DNA from: CBDCHC01 sp965217075
GTDB lineage: Bacteria; Pseudomonadota; Gammaproteobacteria; PS1; Pseudothioglobaceae
Direction: 5' to 3'
NCBI GenBank assembly: GCA_965217075.1
Contig: CBDCHC010000005.1
Coordinates: 60,905 to 124,904 of the forward strand
DNA: 64,000 nt
In this document: positions 53,589-63,684 of the stretch, piece by piece
How the letters are laid out: each line of letters starts with the position of its first letter
How positions within the stretch are numbered: position 1 is the first letter of the stretch
Translations under genes and position numbers: made by a program
Notes under the pieces: model-generated
Told to the model about the DNA's origin: nothing
Database searches by the model: none
The model's input: only the letters and a program-made list of their open reading frames with translations

Positions 53589-54758
53589 ATGATGAAAATA
53601 GTTGTAGTTGGTTGTGGGTATGTTGGTATTGCTAATGCAGTTTTATTGTCGCAGCACAATGAAGTAGTTATTACTGATATAGAAAAAAGTAAAATTGATT
53701 TATTAGATAATCAAATCTCACCTATTGATGATAACGATGTTAGTGATTATTTAACAAATAAAAACCTTAATTTAACAGCAGTTGTTGCTAATAAAAAACA
53801 ATATCTACAAGCAGATTTTGTAGTAATTGCTACCCCAACTGATTATGATGTAGCTACTAATTATTTTAATACTAAGAGTATAGAGTTTGTTATTAGAGAT
53901 ATTTTATCTGTTAATAAACAAACAACTATAATAATAAAATCTACTGTCCCAGTTGGTTATACCAAAAAAATTAAACAAATATTTAATGTAACTAATATTA
54001 TTTTTACACCAGAGTTTTTGCGAGAAGGCAAAGCATTATATGATAGTTTGTACCCATCAAGAATAATAATAGGCAGTAATAACCAACAAGCTAAAAAATT
54101 TGTTAATTTATTACAACAAGGAGCTATTAAAAAAAATATCCCTATATTGTTTACTAACAATACAGAGGCAGAAGCAATAAAATTATTTGCTAATACTTAT
54201 CTTGCTATGCGTATTGCATATTTTAATGAATTAGATTCTTATGCACAAACCTATAATTTAGATAGTAAAAATATTATAAAGGGTATTAGTTTAGATGATA
54301 GGATTGGTAAGCATTATAATAATCCATCTTTTGGATATGGCGGTTATTGCCTACCTAAAGATACCAAACAATTATTAGCAAATTATAACAAAATTCCAAA
54401 TAATTTAATTAAAGCTATAGTGGCATCTAATGATACTAGGAAAAAATTTATTGCCAATAGTATTATAGCTAAACAGGTTAAAGTAGTTGGAATTTATCGT
54501 TTAATTATGAAAGAAGGTAGTGATAATTTTAGATCAAGTGCTATTCAAGATATTATAAAATACATTAAAGAGCAAGGTATTCAGGTAATAATTTATGAGC
54601 CAATGTTAACAATTAATAGCTTTGGTGATAATAAAATAATAAAAGATTTAACGCAATTTAAGGCAGCAGCTGATATTATTGTTGCTAATAGAATAAGTAA
54701 TGAAATTGCCGATGTTAAGGATAAAATTTATAGTAGAGATATTTTTGGTAATAATTAA
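53589..54758 (+). CDS. ugd: UDP-glucose 6-dehydrogenase
   Basis: Oxidises UDP-glucose twice to UDP-glucuronate, a precursor of acidic surface sugars. The Rossmann motif is GCGYVGIANA, and the catalytic Cys254 is in FGYGGYCLPKDT. At 389 residues it matches E. coli Ugd. Two adjacent Met codons (53589, 53592) are both possible starts. It opens the polysaccharide cluster and supplies the substrate for the next enzyme. Confidence 0.95.
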   Translation: MMKIVVVGCGYVGIANAVLLSQHNEVVITDIEKSKIDLLDNQISPIDDNDVSDYLTNKNLNLTAVVANKKQYLQADFVVIATPTDYDVATNYFNTKSIEFVIRDILSVNKQTTIIIKSTVPVGYTKKIKQIFNVTNIIFTPEFLREGKALYDSLYPSRIIIGSNNQQAKKFVNLLQQGAIKKNIPILFTNNTEAEAIKLFANTYLAMRIAYFNELDSYAQTYNLDSKNIIKGISLDDRIGKHYNNPSFGYGGYCLPKDTKQLLANYNKIPNNLIKAIVASNDTRKKFIANSIIAKQVKVVGIYRLIMKEGSDNFRSSAIQDIIKYIKEQGIQVIIYEPMLTINSFGDNKIIKDLTQFKAAADIIVANRISNEIADVKDKIYSRDIFGNN

Positions 54759-54767
54759 TAAATATAT

Positions 54768-55835
54768 ATGAAAATTTTAGTAACAGGTACAGCAGGATTT
54801 ATTGGTTTTCATTTAGCTAATAAATTATGCAGTCGTGGTGATATAGTAATAGGTCTTGATATTATTAATGATTATTACGATAAGAATATAAAATATGGTC
54901 GTCTTAAAGATGCTGGGATTATTAACAACCTAAGTGATGGTAAAAATATAAGCTACAATAAACTTATTAGCAGTAAAAAATATGATAATTATCAGTTTAT
55001 TAAACTTGATATGACTGATAGAGAAAATATTGCAAAACTTTTTAAAGAGCAAAATTTTGATGCAATAATGAATCTTGCGGCTCAAGCAGGAGTACGTTAT
55101 TCTCTTACTAATCCTTATGCTTATGTGGATAGTAATATTGTTGGTTTTGTTAATTTATTAGAGAATTGTAGAAATTATAATGTTGAAAATTTTTCTTATG
55201 CCTCAAGTTCATCAGTTTATGGTTTAAATGAAGTTTTACCATTTTCAACTAGTGATAGTGTTGATCATCCGATTAGTTTGTATGCAGCATCTAAAAAATC
55301 TAACGAACTAATGGCACATACTTATTCGCACTTATTTGGTTTAAGAACAACAGGGCTTAGGTTTTTTACTGTATACGGGCCATGGGGCAGACCAGACATG
55401 GCATTATTCTTATTTACTAAAGCAGCACTAGAAAATAAAGCTATAGATGTGTTTAATCACGGTGATATGCAGCGTGATTTTACTTATATTGATGATATTG
55501 TTGAGGGTATTGTGCGTGTAATTGATAATCCAGCAACCGCTGATAGCAACTGGAATGGTAAAGATATAAATCCAGCTACATCGAGTGCTAATTATACAAT
55601 TTATAATATTGGCAATAATGCACCAGTCCAACTAATGGATTTTATTAAAGCAATTGAGATAAAACTTAATAAAAAGATTAAAAAAAATATGCTACCAATC
55701 CAACCAGGCGATGTTCCTGCTACTTTTGCTAATATTGAGGCATTAAGTAAAAATTTAAATTACAAACCAACCACAGATATTCAAACTGGTATTGATAATT
55801 TTATTGATTGGTATATGGAATTTTTCAGTACCTAA
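54768..55835 (+). CDS. UDP-glucuronate 4-epimerase (CapI/LpsL type)
   Basis: Short-chain-dehydrogenase epimerase converting UDP-GlcA to UDP-GalA. It has GTAGFIGFHLA for NAD binding and the catalytic YAASKK (Tyr-x3-Lys). The family-specific VYGPWGRPDMALF and DFTYIDDIVEG are present. The length is 355 residues. Placement between two UDP-sugar dehydrogenases supports a uronic-acid glycan. It is 9 bp after ugd. Confidence 0.93.
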   Translation: MKILVTGTAGFIGFHLANKLCSRGDIVIGLDIINDYYDKNIKYGRLKDAGIINNLSDGKNISYNKLISSKKYDNYQFIKLDMTDRENIAKLFKEQNFDAIMNLAAQAGVRYSLTNPYAYVDSNIVGFVNLLENCRNYNVENFSYASSSSVYGLNEVLPFSTSDSVDHPISLYAASKKSNELMAHTYSHLFGLRTTGLRFFTVYGPWGRPDMALFLFTKAALENKAIDVFNHGDMQRDFTYIDDIVEGIVRVIDNPATADSNWNGKDINPATSSANYTIYNIGNNAPVQLMDFIKAIEIKLNKKIKKNMLPIQPGDVPATFANIEALSKNLNYKPTTDIQTGIDNFIDWYMEFFST

Positions 55836-55845
55836 GTATTTAATA

Positions 55846-57114
55846 ATGGATAATATGAAGATAGCAATTATAGGCTTGGGATATGTTGGTTTGCCACTTG
55901 CGCATGCTTTTAGTTTTAAATACGAAGTTATTGGTTTTGATATTAATAATAATAGAATAAATGCTCTTAAAAATACAGTTGATGAAACTTTAGAGCTTAG
56001 TAGTAAGCAGTTAGAAGAAGCAATTAATAATAATATTAAATTCAGTAATGTTGTAAGTGATATAACAGATAGTAATGTTTATATTATTACTGTGCCTACT
56101 CCAATTGATAAATATAATAAACCAAATTTAATACCATTGCTTAAAGCTAGTGAAATGGTAGCAGCAGTTTTAAAAAAAGATGATATAGTTATTTATGAAA
56201 GCACTGTTTATCCTGGTGCTACAGAAGAGTACTGTGTGCCAATTTTAGAGAAAATTAGTAATTTAACATTTAATCAAGATTTTTATTGTGGATATTCTCC
56301 TGAGCGTATTAATCCTGGTGATAAAAAACACACAGTGACTAAAATATTAAAAATTACTAGCGGTAGTACTCCTGAAATTGCTAAAAAAGTTGATAAACTT
56401 TATCATAGTATTATTACAGCAGGTACATATTTAGCGCCAAACATCAAAGTAGCGGAGGCGGCGAAAGTTATAGAAAATTCACAACGAGATATTAATATAG
56501 CATTTGTTAATGAGTTAGCGCAAATATTTAATAAATTAGATATAGATACCAATGAAGTGCTTAAAGCAGCAGCAACTAAATGGAATTTTTTACCATTTAA
56601 ACCAGGTTTAGTTGGTGGACATTGTATTGGAGTTGATCCTTATTATTTAACGCATAAGGCAACAGCAGTTGGTTATCATCCTGAAATAATTCTAGCTGGT
56701 AGAAAATTAAACGATAATATGGGTATTTATGTGGCTAATCAAGTAATAAAATTATTGATTAAAAAAAGTTATAAGGTAAGTAATGCAAAAATATTAATAC
56801 TTGGTATTAGTTTTAAAGAAAATTGCCCAGATATAAGAAATAGCAAGGTAATTAGTGTTATAGATGAGCTAAAAGATTTTGGCTGCTTAGTAGATGTCTA
56901 TGATCCATTAGCAAATAAAGACGATGTAAAGCGTGAATACGGTATATCTTTAGTAGAACAATCAGCGCTAAATATTAGCAATTATAATGCTATAGTACTG
57001 GCAGTTGCGCATGATATATTTAAAGAATTTGATGTTATATTGCAACAAGAAAATAAGGGCATGTTAATTTATGATATTAAAAATTTTTTTAGCAAAAGTG
57101 ACGGCAGGTTATAA
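55846..57114 (+). CDS. UDP-N-acetylhexosamine 6-dehydrogenase (TviB/WbpO type)
   Basis: NAD-dependent nucleotide-sugar dehydrogenase of the group that oxidises UDP-GlcNAc or UDP-GalNAc. The start MKIAIIGLGYVGLPLAHAF and GYSPERINPGDKKHT are typical, and the catalytic Cys lies in GGHCIGVDPYYLTH. The open frame extends upstream to 55792, but that part overlaps the epimerase gene and is not homologous; ATG 55846 or 55855 is preferred. It has about 422 residues. Confidence 0.92.
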   Translation: MDNMKIAIIGLGYVGLPLAHAFSFKYEVIGFDINNNRINALKNTVDETLELSSKQLEEAINNNIKFSNVVSDITDSNVYIITVPTPIDKYNKPNLIPLLKASEMVAAVLKKDDIVIYESTVYPGATEEYCVPILEKISNLTFNQDFYCGYSPERINPGDKKHTVTKILKITSGSTPEIAKKVDKLYHSIITAGTYLAPNIKVAEAAKVIENSQRDINIAFVNELAQIFNKLDIDTNEVLKAAATKWNFLPFKPGLVGGHCIGVDPYYLTHKATAVGYHPEIILAGRKLNDNMGIYVANQVIKLLIKKSYKVSNAKILILGISFKENCPDIRNSKVISVIDELKDFGCLVDVYDPLANKDDVKREYGISLVEQSALNISNYNAIVLAVAHDIFKEFDVILQQENKGMLIYDIKNFFSKSDGRL

Positions 57115-58815
57115 TTGATTAAAAAAATATTATATATCTTAACTAAAAAAGATAAACAATTTTTATTGTATTTAATATTTTTTTCTGTTGTTATAGCATT
57201 GCTTGAAACTATTGGTATATCTATTATTATGCCATTTATTTCAGTTGCTAGTGATTTTTCAGTAATCAGTAGCAATAAATATTATTATTACTTATATCAA
57301 TTATTTAATTTTGATAATGAAATTAATTTTGTTGTCTCCTTTGGCATATTGTTGATAATTTTTTATATATTTAGAAGTATTATTAATTTATTTTATTTTC
57401 ATTTACTTGCTCGTTTTGCCAAAGGCAGATATCATACTATTTCTTGTAGGTTATTTAGTAATTATTTATCTATGAGTTATAGAGATTTTGTTGAAAGAAA
57501 CAGCAGTGAATTAAAAAAAAGTATTATTACTGAGACACAAAATTTTACATTTTTATTAACTGGTGTAATACTTATGTTGAGCGAAGTGTTTGTTGTTATT
57601 TTTATTTATAGTGTAATGCTATATGTTAATTTGAAAATTACTTTATTACTTACTTTAATATTAGTTATTAATGCTATTTTTTTAATTAGATTTGTAGCAG
57701 TTAATATAAAAAAATCAGGCAAAAAAAGAGAGAGATTTCAAAGTAATTTCTATGAGATTATTAATAGTGCATTTGGTAATTTTAAAATTATTAAACTTAA
57801 AGACAACAACAAAATACTACATAATTTTTATAATGCTAGCGATGGTTTTGCTCAAGCTAATATTAAAAATGATACTTTATTAAACTTTCCTAGATTGTTT
57901 TTAGAGGCTATTGGCTTTTCTATAGTTATTTTTATTGTATTGTATTTAGTTATAAAATATGAAACTAATATAACTAATGCATTAGCACTTATATCTGTTT
58001 TTGTTTTAGGGCTTTATCGTCTACTGCCTTCAGCTAATAGGCTTTTTACTGGTTATAATCAAATATTATATCAAATTAAAGCTCTTGATATAATTTATGA
58101 CAATATATCTCTTAAGCAAGAAAGACTAAATGATAATAAAATTATCTTTAATAAAAGTATCGTTCTTAACAATGTATGTTTTGCATATTTAACACATCAG
58201 TTAATATTAGATAATATAAATTTAACTATTAATAAAGGTAATATAATTGCTTTTATTGGTAAAAGTGGTAGTGGTAAAACCACTTTAGTTGATCTAATTA
58301 TGGGGTTATATTTACCAAAACGAGGCACAATATCTATAGATAATAATATTTTAAATGAAGGTAATATTAAATCTTGGCGTAATAAAATAGGTTATATTCC
58401 ACAAAATATTTATTTATTTGATGGTACGGTTATGGAAAATATAGTTTTCGGTGGTCATGCAGATATTGTTTTAGTAAAAAAAGTTTTGCAACAAGCAAAT
58501 ATATTAGATTTTTTAGAAACTAAACAACAAGGTATTAATACTAAAGTAGGAGAAGGTGGTATAAAGCTTAGTGGCGGGCAAAAACAAAGAATCGCTATAG
58601 CTAGAGCTCTATATTATAATCCAGAGATATTAGTACTTGATGAGGCTACTTCTGCACTTGATAGTGTTACTGAAGCTAAAATAATGGATGAGATTTATAA
58701 TATAAGTATTAAAGAAAATAAAACTTTAATAATTATAGCGCATAGACTTAGCACTATTAGTAAGTGCGATAAAATTTATAAAATTACAAACAACATAATT
58801 GATGAGCAAAAATAA
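57115..58815 (+). CDS. ABC transporter, fused membrane and ATPase domains (flippase type)
   Basis: Half-transporter of the MsbA/PglK exporter group, 566 residues. Six membrane helices (about 15-310) are followed by an ATPase domain with Walker A GKSGSGKT near 382, signature LSGGQ near 486 and LVLDEATSAL. Its position in the glycan cluster suggests it flips a lipid-linked oligosaccharide. The start is TTG 57115, directly behind the tviB-like stop. It overlaps the GT2 gene by 14 bp. Confidence 0.92.
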   Translation: MIKKILYILTKKDKQFLLYLIFFSVVIALLETIGISIIMPFISVASDFSVISSNKYYYYLYQLFNFDNEINFVVSFGILLIIFYIFRSIINLFYFHLLARFAKGRYHTISCRLFSNYLSMSYRDFVERNSSELKKSIITETQNFTFLLTGVILMLSEVFVVIFIYSVMLYVNLKITLLLTLILVINAIFLIRFVAVNIKKSGKKRERFQSNFYEIINSAFGNFKIIKLKDNNKILHNFYNASDGFAQANIKNDTLLNFPRLFLEAIGFSIVIFIVLYLVIKYETNITNALALISVFVLGLYRLLPSANRLFTGYNQILYQIKALDIIYDNISLKQERLNDNKIIFNKSIVLNNVCFAYLTHQLILDNINLTINKGNIIAFIGKSGSGKTTLVDLIMGLYLPKRGTISIDNNILNEGNIKSWRNKIGYIPQNIYLFDGTVMENIVFGGHADIVLVKKVLQQANILDFLETKQQGINTKVGEGGIKLSGGQKQRIAIARALYYNPEILVLDEATSALDSVTEAKIMDEIYNISIKENKTLIIIAHRLSTISKCDKIYKITNNIIDEQK

Positions 58816-59659
58816 GCTTATTTTTTCAGTTATAACTCCAACATATAATCGTGTGGATAAACTACATAGAGTTTATAAGAGTATCAAAGATCAGACATTA
58901 CAACAGGTAGATAATGAGTTTATTTTTAACTGGATAGTTGTTGATGATGGAAGTAGTGATGGCACAGATGAGTTGGTAAATAACTGGCAAAAAGAAGTAG
59001 CTTGGGATATAATTTACATCTATCAAAAAAATGGTGGAAAACCAAAAGCTGTTGCAAAAAGTGTAACAGTAGCAAAAGGAGAACTGACTCTATTGGCTGA
59101 TAGCGATGATGCTTTTGTAAAAGATACTTTTAAAACTTTTTATGATGTTTGGGTTGGGTTTAGTGAAGATGAGAAGGAAAAATGTGGTGGTATTGGAGTG
59201 CTATGTCAAGATCAGTTTGCTACAAGGATAGGATATGATTATCCAATAGAAAATAGACTTTTACCTACTATGGATATTTTATTCAAATGGAGGGATATTG
59301 GATTAGGTGAAACTTGGGCGGCTTTAAAGACAAAAAATCTTCAATATGCTTTTTTAGAGCTACCTAATGAAGCAAAAAAATTACAATTTATCCCCGAAAG
59401 TTTTTTTTGGGACAGAATAGTATTTGAACTAAAACCATATTCATATTTTATTAATAAAGTATTAAGAGTTTATTATCAAAATGAAGCAGATAATATAAGC
59501 TTAAATATAAGAGAAAAATATCCAGAGGGATTTTTGTTTGAGTCTAAATATTTTATAAAAAATTATTGGTGGATGTTATTTAAGTATCCAAAAATTTATA
59601 TCAAGCATTTGTTAAAATATATTTATTTTAATTATAAGGTTAGTAATGGAGCAAAATAA
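58802..59659 (+). CDS. Family 2 glycosyltransferase
   Basis: GT-A-fold inverting sugar transferase. SVITPTYNRVDKLHRVYKSI is the nucleotide-binding start, VVDDGSSDGT follows, and the metal-binding acidic motif is ADSDDAF near residue 98. It has 285 residues. ATG 58802 is preferred to TTG 58799. It may transfer a sugar to the glycan's lipid carrier; donor and acceptor are unknown. It overlaps the next gene by 14 bp. Confidence 0.93.
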   Translation: MSKNKLIFSVITPTYNRVDKLHRVYKSIKDQTLQQVDNEFIFNWIVVDDGSSDGTDELVNNWQKEVAWDIIYIYQKNGGKPKAVAKSVTVAKGELTLLADSDDAFVKDTFKTFYDVWVGFSEDEKEKCGGIGVLCQDQFATRIGYDYPIENRLLPTMDILFKWRDIGLGETWAALKTKNLQYAFLELPNEAKKLQFIPESFFWDRIVFELKPYSYFINKVLRVYYQNEADNISLNIREKYPEGFLFESKYFIKNYWWMLFKYPKIYIKHLLKYIYFNYKVSNGAK

Positions 59660-60320
59660 GATTTGGGATTATTATCAAACAGAAGAAATAGGTAGTTTTG
59701 ACGGTAGTTATGGAAGACTGAATTTTTTAATTTCTAAATGTAAAAATAAAAAAGTTCTTAATATTGGTATTGGCGGTGGAATATTTGAGAAACTAGCTGT
59801 AAGTAATAATATTAATATATATTCACTAGATCCAAGTAAAAAATCAATAAAAAAAATAAAAGAAGTTATAAAAAAGGATAAAGCTAAAGTAGGATTTTCG
59901 CAAGATATTCCGTTTAAAGATAATTTTTTTGATATTATTGTAATGTCAGAAGTTTTGGAGCATTTAGAGATGAAAATTATACAACAAACTTTAAGTGAGA
60001 TAAATAGAATTTTGAAAAAAAATGGAAAATTTATCGGAACAGTTCCTTATGATGAAAATTTAAAAGAGCAGTTAGTTGTTTGTCCAAAGTGTGGTGAAAA
60101 ATTCCATAGATGGGGACATGTACAATCTTTTGATAAAAATAGACTTAATAAATTACTATCTACTGAATTCACACAAATTTATTTAAAGTCAAAAATGTTT
60201 ATAAGCTGGAATATTTTGAATTGGAAAGGAAAAATATCTACAACCATAAGTTATTTATTTTATTTAATAGGAATTAAAAAAAGTGGTTTAAATTTATATT
60301 TTGAGGCATACAAAAGTTGA
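59646..60320 (+). CDS. SAM-dependent methyltransferase
   Basis: Class I methyltransferase of 224 residues. SAM motif I is VLNIGIGGGIFEKL, followed by ISPDPSKKS-like LDPSKKS and the post-motif FDIIVMSEVLEHLE. A CPKCGE element (near residue 145) with a nearby His suggests a bound metal. It probably methylates a sugar residue of the glycan, judging only from the cluster. It overlaps both neighbours. Confidence 0.88.
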   Translation: MEQNKIWDYYQTEEIGSFDGSYGRLNFLISKCKNKKVLNIGIGGGIFEKLAVSNNINIYSLDPSKKSIKKIKEVIKKDKAKVGFSQDIPFKDNFFDIIVMSEVLEHLEMKIIQQTLSEINRILKKNGKFIGTVPYDENLKEQLVVCPKCGEKFHRWGHVQSFDKNRLNKLLSTEFTQIYLKSKMFISWNILNWKGKISTTISYLFYLIGIKKSGLNLYFEAYKS

Positions 60321-61384
60321 AAATAATATTTATAATATCCTCGTTAGGAAGTGGTGGGGCTGAAAGAGTTTTGACATTAATAGCAAATTATTTATCTACA
60401 AAATATTATATATATATAATTACATTTTCAAATGAAGATAGTTTTTATAAATTAAACAAAAATATAAAACATATTAAATTAAATCTGTTAAAAGAGTCAG
60501 GTAATAAGTTTGAAAGCTTAATTAATACTATAAAAAGAGTGTTTATTTTGCAAAAAGCTTTAAAAAAAGTTAATGCTAACATAAATATATCCTTCATGAC
60601 TCATACAAATATATTATCAATTATAGCCTCAAAACTAAATAGACAAAAAATAATAATTTCAGAACGAATAGCTTATGATTTTTATAATGCAAAGGTATTG
60701 AATTTTATTAGAAGATTTATTTATATGTTATCAAATGCACTTATTATTCAAACAAAAAACGATAAAAAAAACTATGATTTTTTAAAAAATACTAATGTTA
60801 TTTGTAACCCTATCAATATAAAAAATAAAAAAATAGATTTAAATAAAAAAGAAAAGATAATTCTAGCTGTAGGTAGGCTTAATAAGCAAAAAGGTTTTGA
60901 TATTTTAATTAAAGCTTTTTCCAAAGTAAATACAACAAATTGGAGATTATGTATTGCTGGAGAAGGGGTAGAGCAGTGTAATCTTTTAAAAATAATTAAT
61001 AAATTACATCTAACAAATGTAGAATTAATTGGCAAAAAAAAAGATATATTTAAATGGTACGAAAAATCCTCTATATTTGTATTAAGCTCAAAAAAAGAAG
61101 GCTTTCCAAATGTATTAATTGAAGCAATGGCTTATGGATGTGCAGTTATTAGTTTTGATTGCCAATATGGTCCAAGAGAAATTATAGTAGATGGTATTAA
61201 TGGTATTCTAATTGAGAATCAAAATAATAATAAATTATCTTTAGAGATGCAGAAATTGATAGATGATAAAGCTTTAAGAGATCAATTATCTGATGAAGCT
61301 ATAAAAGTAAGAGAAAAATATAATATTGAAAAAATAGTAAACAAGTGGGAAGATATAATCGTTAGAGTGTTGAAAAATGATTAA
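60317..61384 (+). CDS. Family 4 glycosyltransferase
   Basis: GT-B retaining glycosyltransferase, 355 residues. The N-terminal SLGSGGAERVLTLIA is the GT4 acceptor-side motif, AVGRLNKQKGFDILIKAFSK begins the C-terminal domain, and the donor motif is KKEGFPNVLIEAMAYG. The start is TTG 60317, supported by the N-terminal match. It overlaps the methyltransferase gene by 4 bp and the next GT4 by 8 bp. Confidence 0.93.
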   Translation: MKIIFIISSLGSGGAERVLTLIANYLSTKYYIYIITFSNEDSFYKLNKNIKHIKLNLLKESGNKFESLINTIKRVFILQKALKKVNANINISFMTHTNILSIIASKLNRQKIIISERIAYDFYNAKVLNFIRRFIYMLSNALIIQTKNDKKNYDFLKNTNVICNPINIKNKKIDLNKKEKIILAVGRLNKQKGFDILIKAFSKVNTTNWRLCIAGEGVEQCNLLKIINKLHLTNVELIGKKKDIFKWYEKSSIFVLSSKKEGFPNVLIEAMAYGCAVISFDCQYGPREIIVDGINGILIENQNNNKLSLEMQKLIDDKALRDQLSDEAIKVREKYNIEKIVNKWEDIIVRVLKND

Positions 61385-62495
61385 ATTAGTTTTAGCTATT
61401 CGTTCTCTTGATATTGGTGGAGCTGAACGACAATTTATAGAACTTGTAAAACATATAGATAAAACCAGGTTTAATGTTTTGGTAGTTACTATGTATGGTG
61501 GAGTGCAAGAAAATACTGTAAAAAATATACCAAATATAAAATACATTAATTTACAAAAAAAAGGGCGGTATGATTTTTTTGCTTTTTATAATAGGTATGC
61601 AAGAATTTTGCAAGAGTCTGCGCCAGATATAATTTATTCATTTTTAGTAGAGATGAATTTATTTTCCTATTGGTGTAAATTAAAAAAAACAAAACTTATT
61701 TGGGGTTTTCGTGCTTCAAATATGGATTTAAAAAAATATGGGAAGTTGGCGCAAATTTTATTTTGGCTACAAAGAATTTACTCTAGAAATATAGATAAAA
61801 TTATTGTAAATTCATATGCTAGTGTCATATTTCACAAAAATAGTGGTTTTGATATGAGTAAATCAGTAGTTATTCATAATGGCATTGATACAAATAAATT
61901 TACAAGAAATTTGCAAAAAAGAAAGGAATTTAGGGAAAAATATAATTTAAAAGTTAATGATACCGTAATAGGTATAGTAGCAAGAATTGATTATATGAAA
62001 GGATATGTTGTATTAGTCACAGCGATTAAAAAAATATTAGATAATTATCAAAATATTACAATGTTTGCTATTGGTGATGACGACAAAAGCATTAAACAAG
62101 AGTGCGAAAAAATACTTGGTTGTTACAATAATATAAGATTTATATGGCTTGGTAAGCAAAATAATGTAGAAAATTTTTACAGTGGTTTTGATGTTTATTC
62201 TTCTTCTTCTTTTGGCGAAGGTTTTAGCAATTCTATTGCAGAAGCTATGAGTTGTGAGTTAGCTTGTGTGGTAACAAATGTAGGTGATAGTAAAATAATA
62301 GTAGGGAATATTGGTATTGTTGTAGATGCAAATAACGAGCAAAGTTTGTATGATGGGCTGGTAAAAATGATAGAGAGTGATTATAAAGATTTAGGAAAAA
62401 AAAGTAGTAATAGAATAATAAGTAATTTTACTATTAATAAGATGGTAGATAATACAGCGCAACATATATCTATATTATTAGAGCACAAAAATTAA
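61377..62495 (+). CDS. Family 4 glycosyltransferase
   Basis: GT-B enzyme of 372 residues. It opens LAIRSLDIGGAERQFIELVK, then has IVARIDYMKGYVVLV and the donor-site FGEGFSNSIAEAMSC. It is a different subgroup from its upstream neighbour and closer to the downstream one (shared TNVGDSK segment). It likely adds another sugar of the repeating unit. After it lies a 64-bp gap before the next gene. Confidence 0.93.
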   Translation: MIKLVLAIRSLDIGGAERQFIELVKHIDKTRFNVLVVTMYGGVQENTVKNIPNIKYINLQKKGRYDFFAFYNRYARILQESAPDIIYSFLVEMNLFSYWCKLKKTKLIWGFRASNMDLKKYGKLAQILFWLQRIYSRNIDKIIVNSYASVIFHKNSGFDMSKSVVIHNGIDTNKFTRNLQKRKEFREKYNLKVNDTVIGIVARIDYMKGYVVLVTAIKKILDNYQNITMFAIGDDDKSIKQECEKILGCYNNIRFIWLGKQNNVENFYSGFDVYSSSSFGEGFSNSIAEAMSCELACVVTNVGDSKIIVGNIGIVVDANNEQSLYDGLVKMIESDYKDLGKKSSNRIISNFTINKMVDNTAQHISILLEHKN

Positions 62496-62559
62496 TAATT
62501 CCTTGCTGTACTGTTAAAAAAACATTTAAAATCATTTTTTATTAAACAATAAAATTAAT

Positions 62560-63681
62560 TTGAAAATCATTCATATTATTACCTCGTTAAATACTGGCGG
62601 TGCTGAGGTTATGCTATATAAAGTTTTATCTAATAAACTTAATAAAAAATTTGATAATTATGTAATTTCTATGCGTGATATGGGTAGTTTTGGTGCTAAA
62701 ATTGAAAATTTGGGAGTTAAGGTTATTACGCTTAATATGCAAAAAAAATGGCATTTTATAACTGCTATTTTTAAATTAATTTCGTTAGCTATTAAAATAT
62801 CACCTAATGTTATTCAAGGCTGGATGCCACATGGTAATGTGGCAGCATTTTTTATGCATATTTTTGCAAGAAATTCTCTCCTTTCTTTTAATATCAGGCA
62901 ATCATTATATGATATTAGTTTAGAAAAATATTTCACCCAAATAGTAATTAAATTAAATAAATTTTTAAGTAAATATGCTGATACAATTATATACAACAGT
63001 ATTGTAGCAAAACAACAGCATGAGGAGTTTGGTTTTTGTAGTAATAAAGCAATAGTAATTGCTAATGGCTTTGATATAGAAAAATTTTGTTTTTCTATGG
63101 ATGCTCGCTTAAAAATTAGAGTTAAATTAAATATAGCAAAAACTGCTATAGTAATTGGTCATATTGCTCGTTTTCATCCTATGAAAGACCATAAAAATTT
63201 TATTCAAGCTGCTAAGAAGGTTTTAATTAAAAACCCTGCAATACATTTTATTATGAGTGGCACAGATGTTGATTCTAATAATAATTTTTTTAATGATAAT
63301 ATAGGTAAAGAAATAAAAAATAATTTTCATTTATTAGGCAATGTGGATAATGTGCATAATTTAATGAGTGCAATAGATATAATGGTAAGTAGTAGTAGTT
63401 ATGGCGAAGCTTTTCCTAATATATTAGGTGAGGCCATGGCTTGCTCTGTTTTATGTGTGGCAACTAATGTAGGTGATAGTAAGTATATAATTGATAAATT
63501 TGGTAAAATTGTACCAGTTAAAGATTCTACAGCACTGGCAATTGCTATTATTGAGTTATCATCACTTACAACTAAGCAAAAAAATCAATTAACAACAGGG
63601 GCTTATAATAGAGTTAAAAATAATTTTTCTTTATCTATTATTAGTAATAAATATATAAATGTATATGAAAATATTAGTTAA
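62560..63681 (+). CDS. Family 4 glycosyltransferase
   Basis: GT-B enzyme of 373 residues. The N-terminal IITSLNTGGAEVMLYKVL, the middle IARFHPMKDHKNFIQAA and the donor motif YGEAFPNILGEAMAC are intact, followed by TNVGDSKYI. The start is TTG 62560; no ATG is compatible with the conserved N-terminus. It is related to the gene just upstream, possibly through an old duplication. Confidence 0.93.
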   Translation: MKIIHIITSLNTGGAEVMLYKVLSNKLNKKFDNYVISMRDMGSFGAKIENLGVKVITLNMQKKWHFITAIFKLISLAIKISPNVIQGWMPHGNVAAFFMHIFARNSLLSFNIRQSLYDISLEKYFTQIVIKLNKFLSKYADTIIYNSIVAKQQHEEFGFCSNKAIVIANGFDIEKFCFSMDARLKIRVKLNIAKTAIVIGHIARFHPMKDHKNFIQAAKKVLIKNPAIHFIMSGTDVDSNNNFFNDNIGKEIKNNFHLLGNVDNVHNLMSAIDIMVSSSSYGEAFPNILGEAMACSVLCVATNVGDSKYIIDKFGKIVPVKDSTALAIAIIELSSLTTKQKNQLTTGAYNRVKNNFSLSIISNKYINVYENIS

Positions 63682-63684
63682 ATA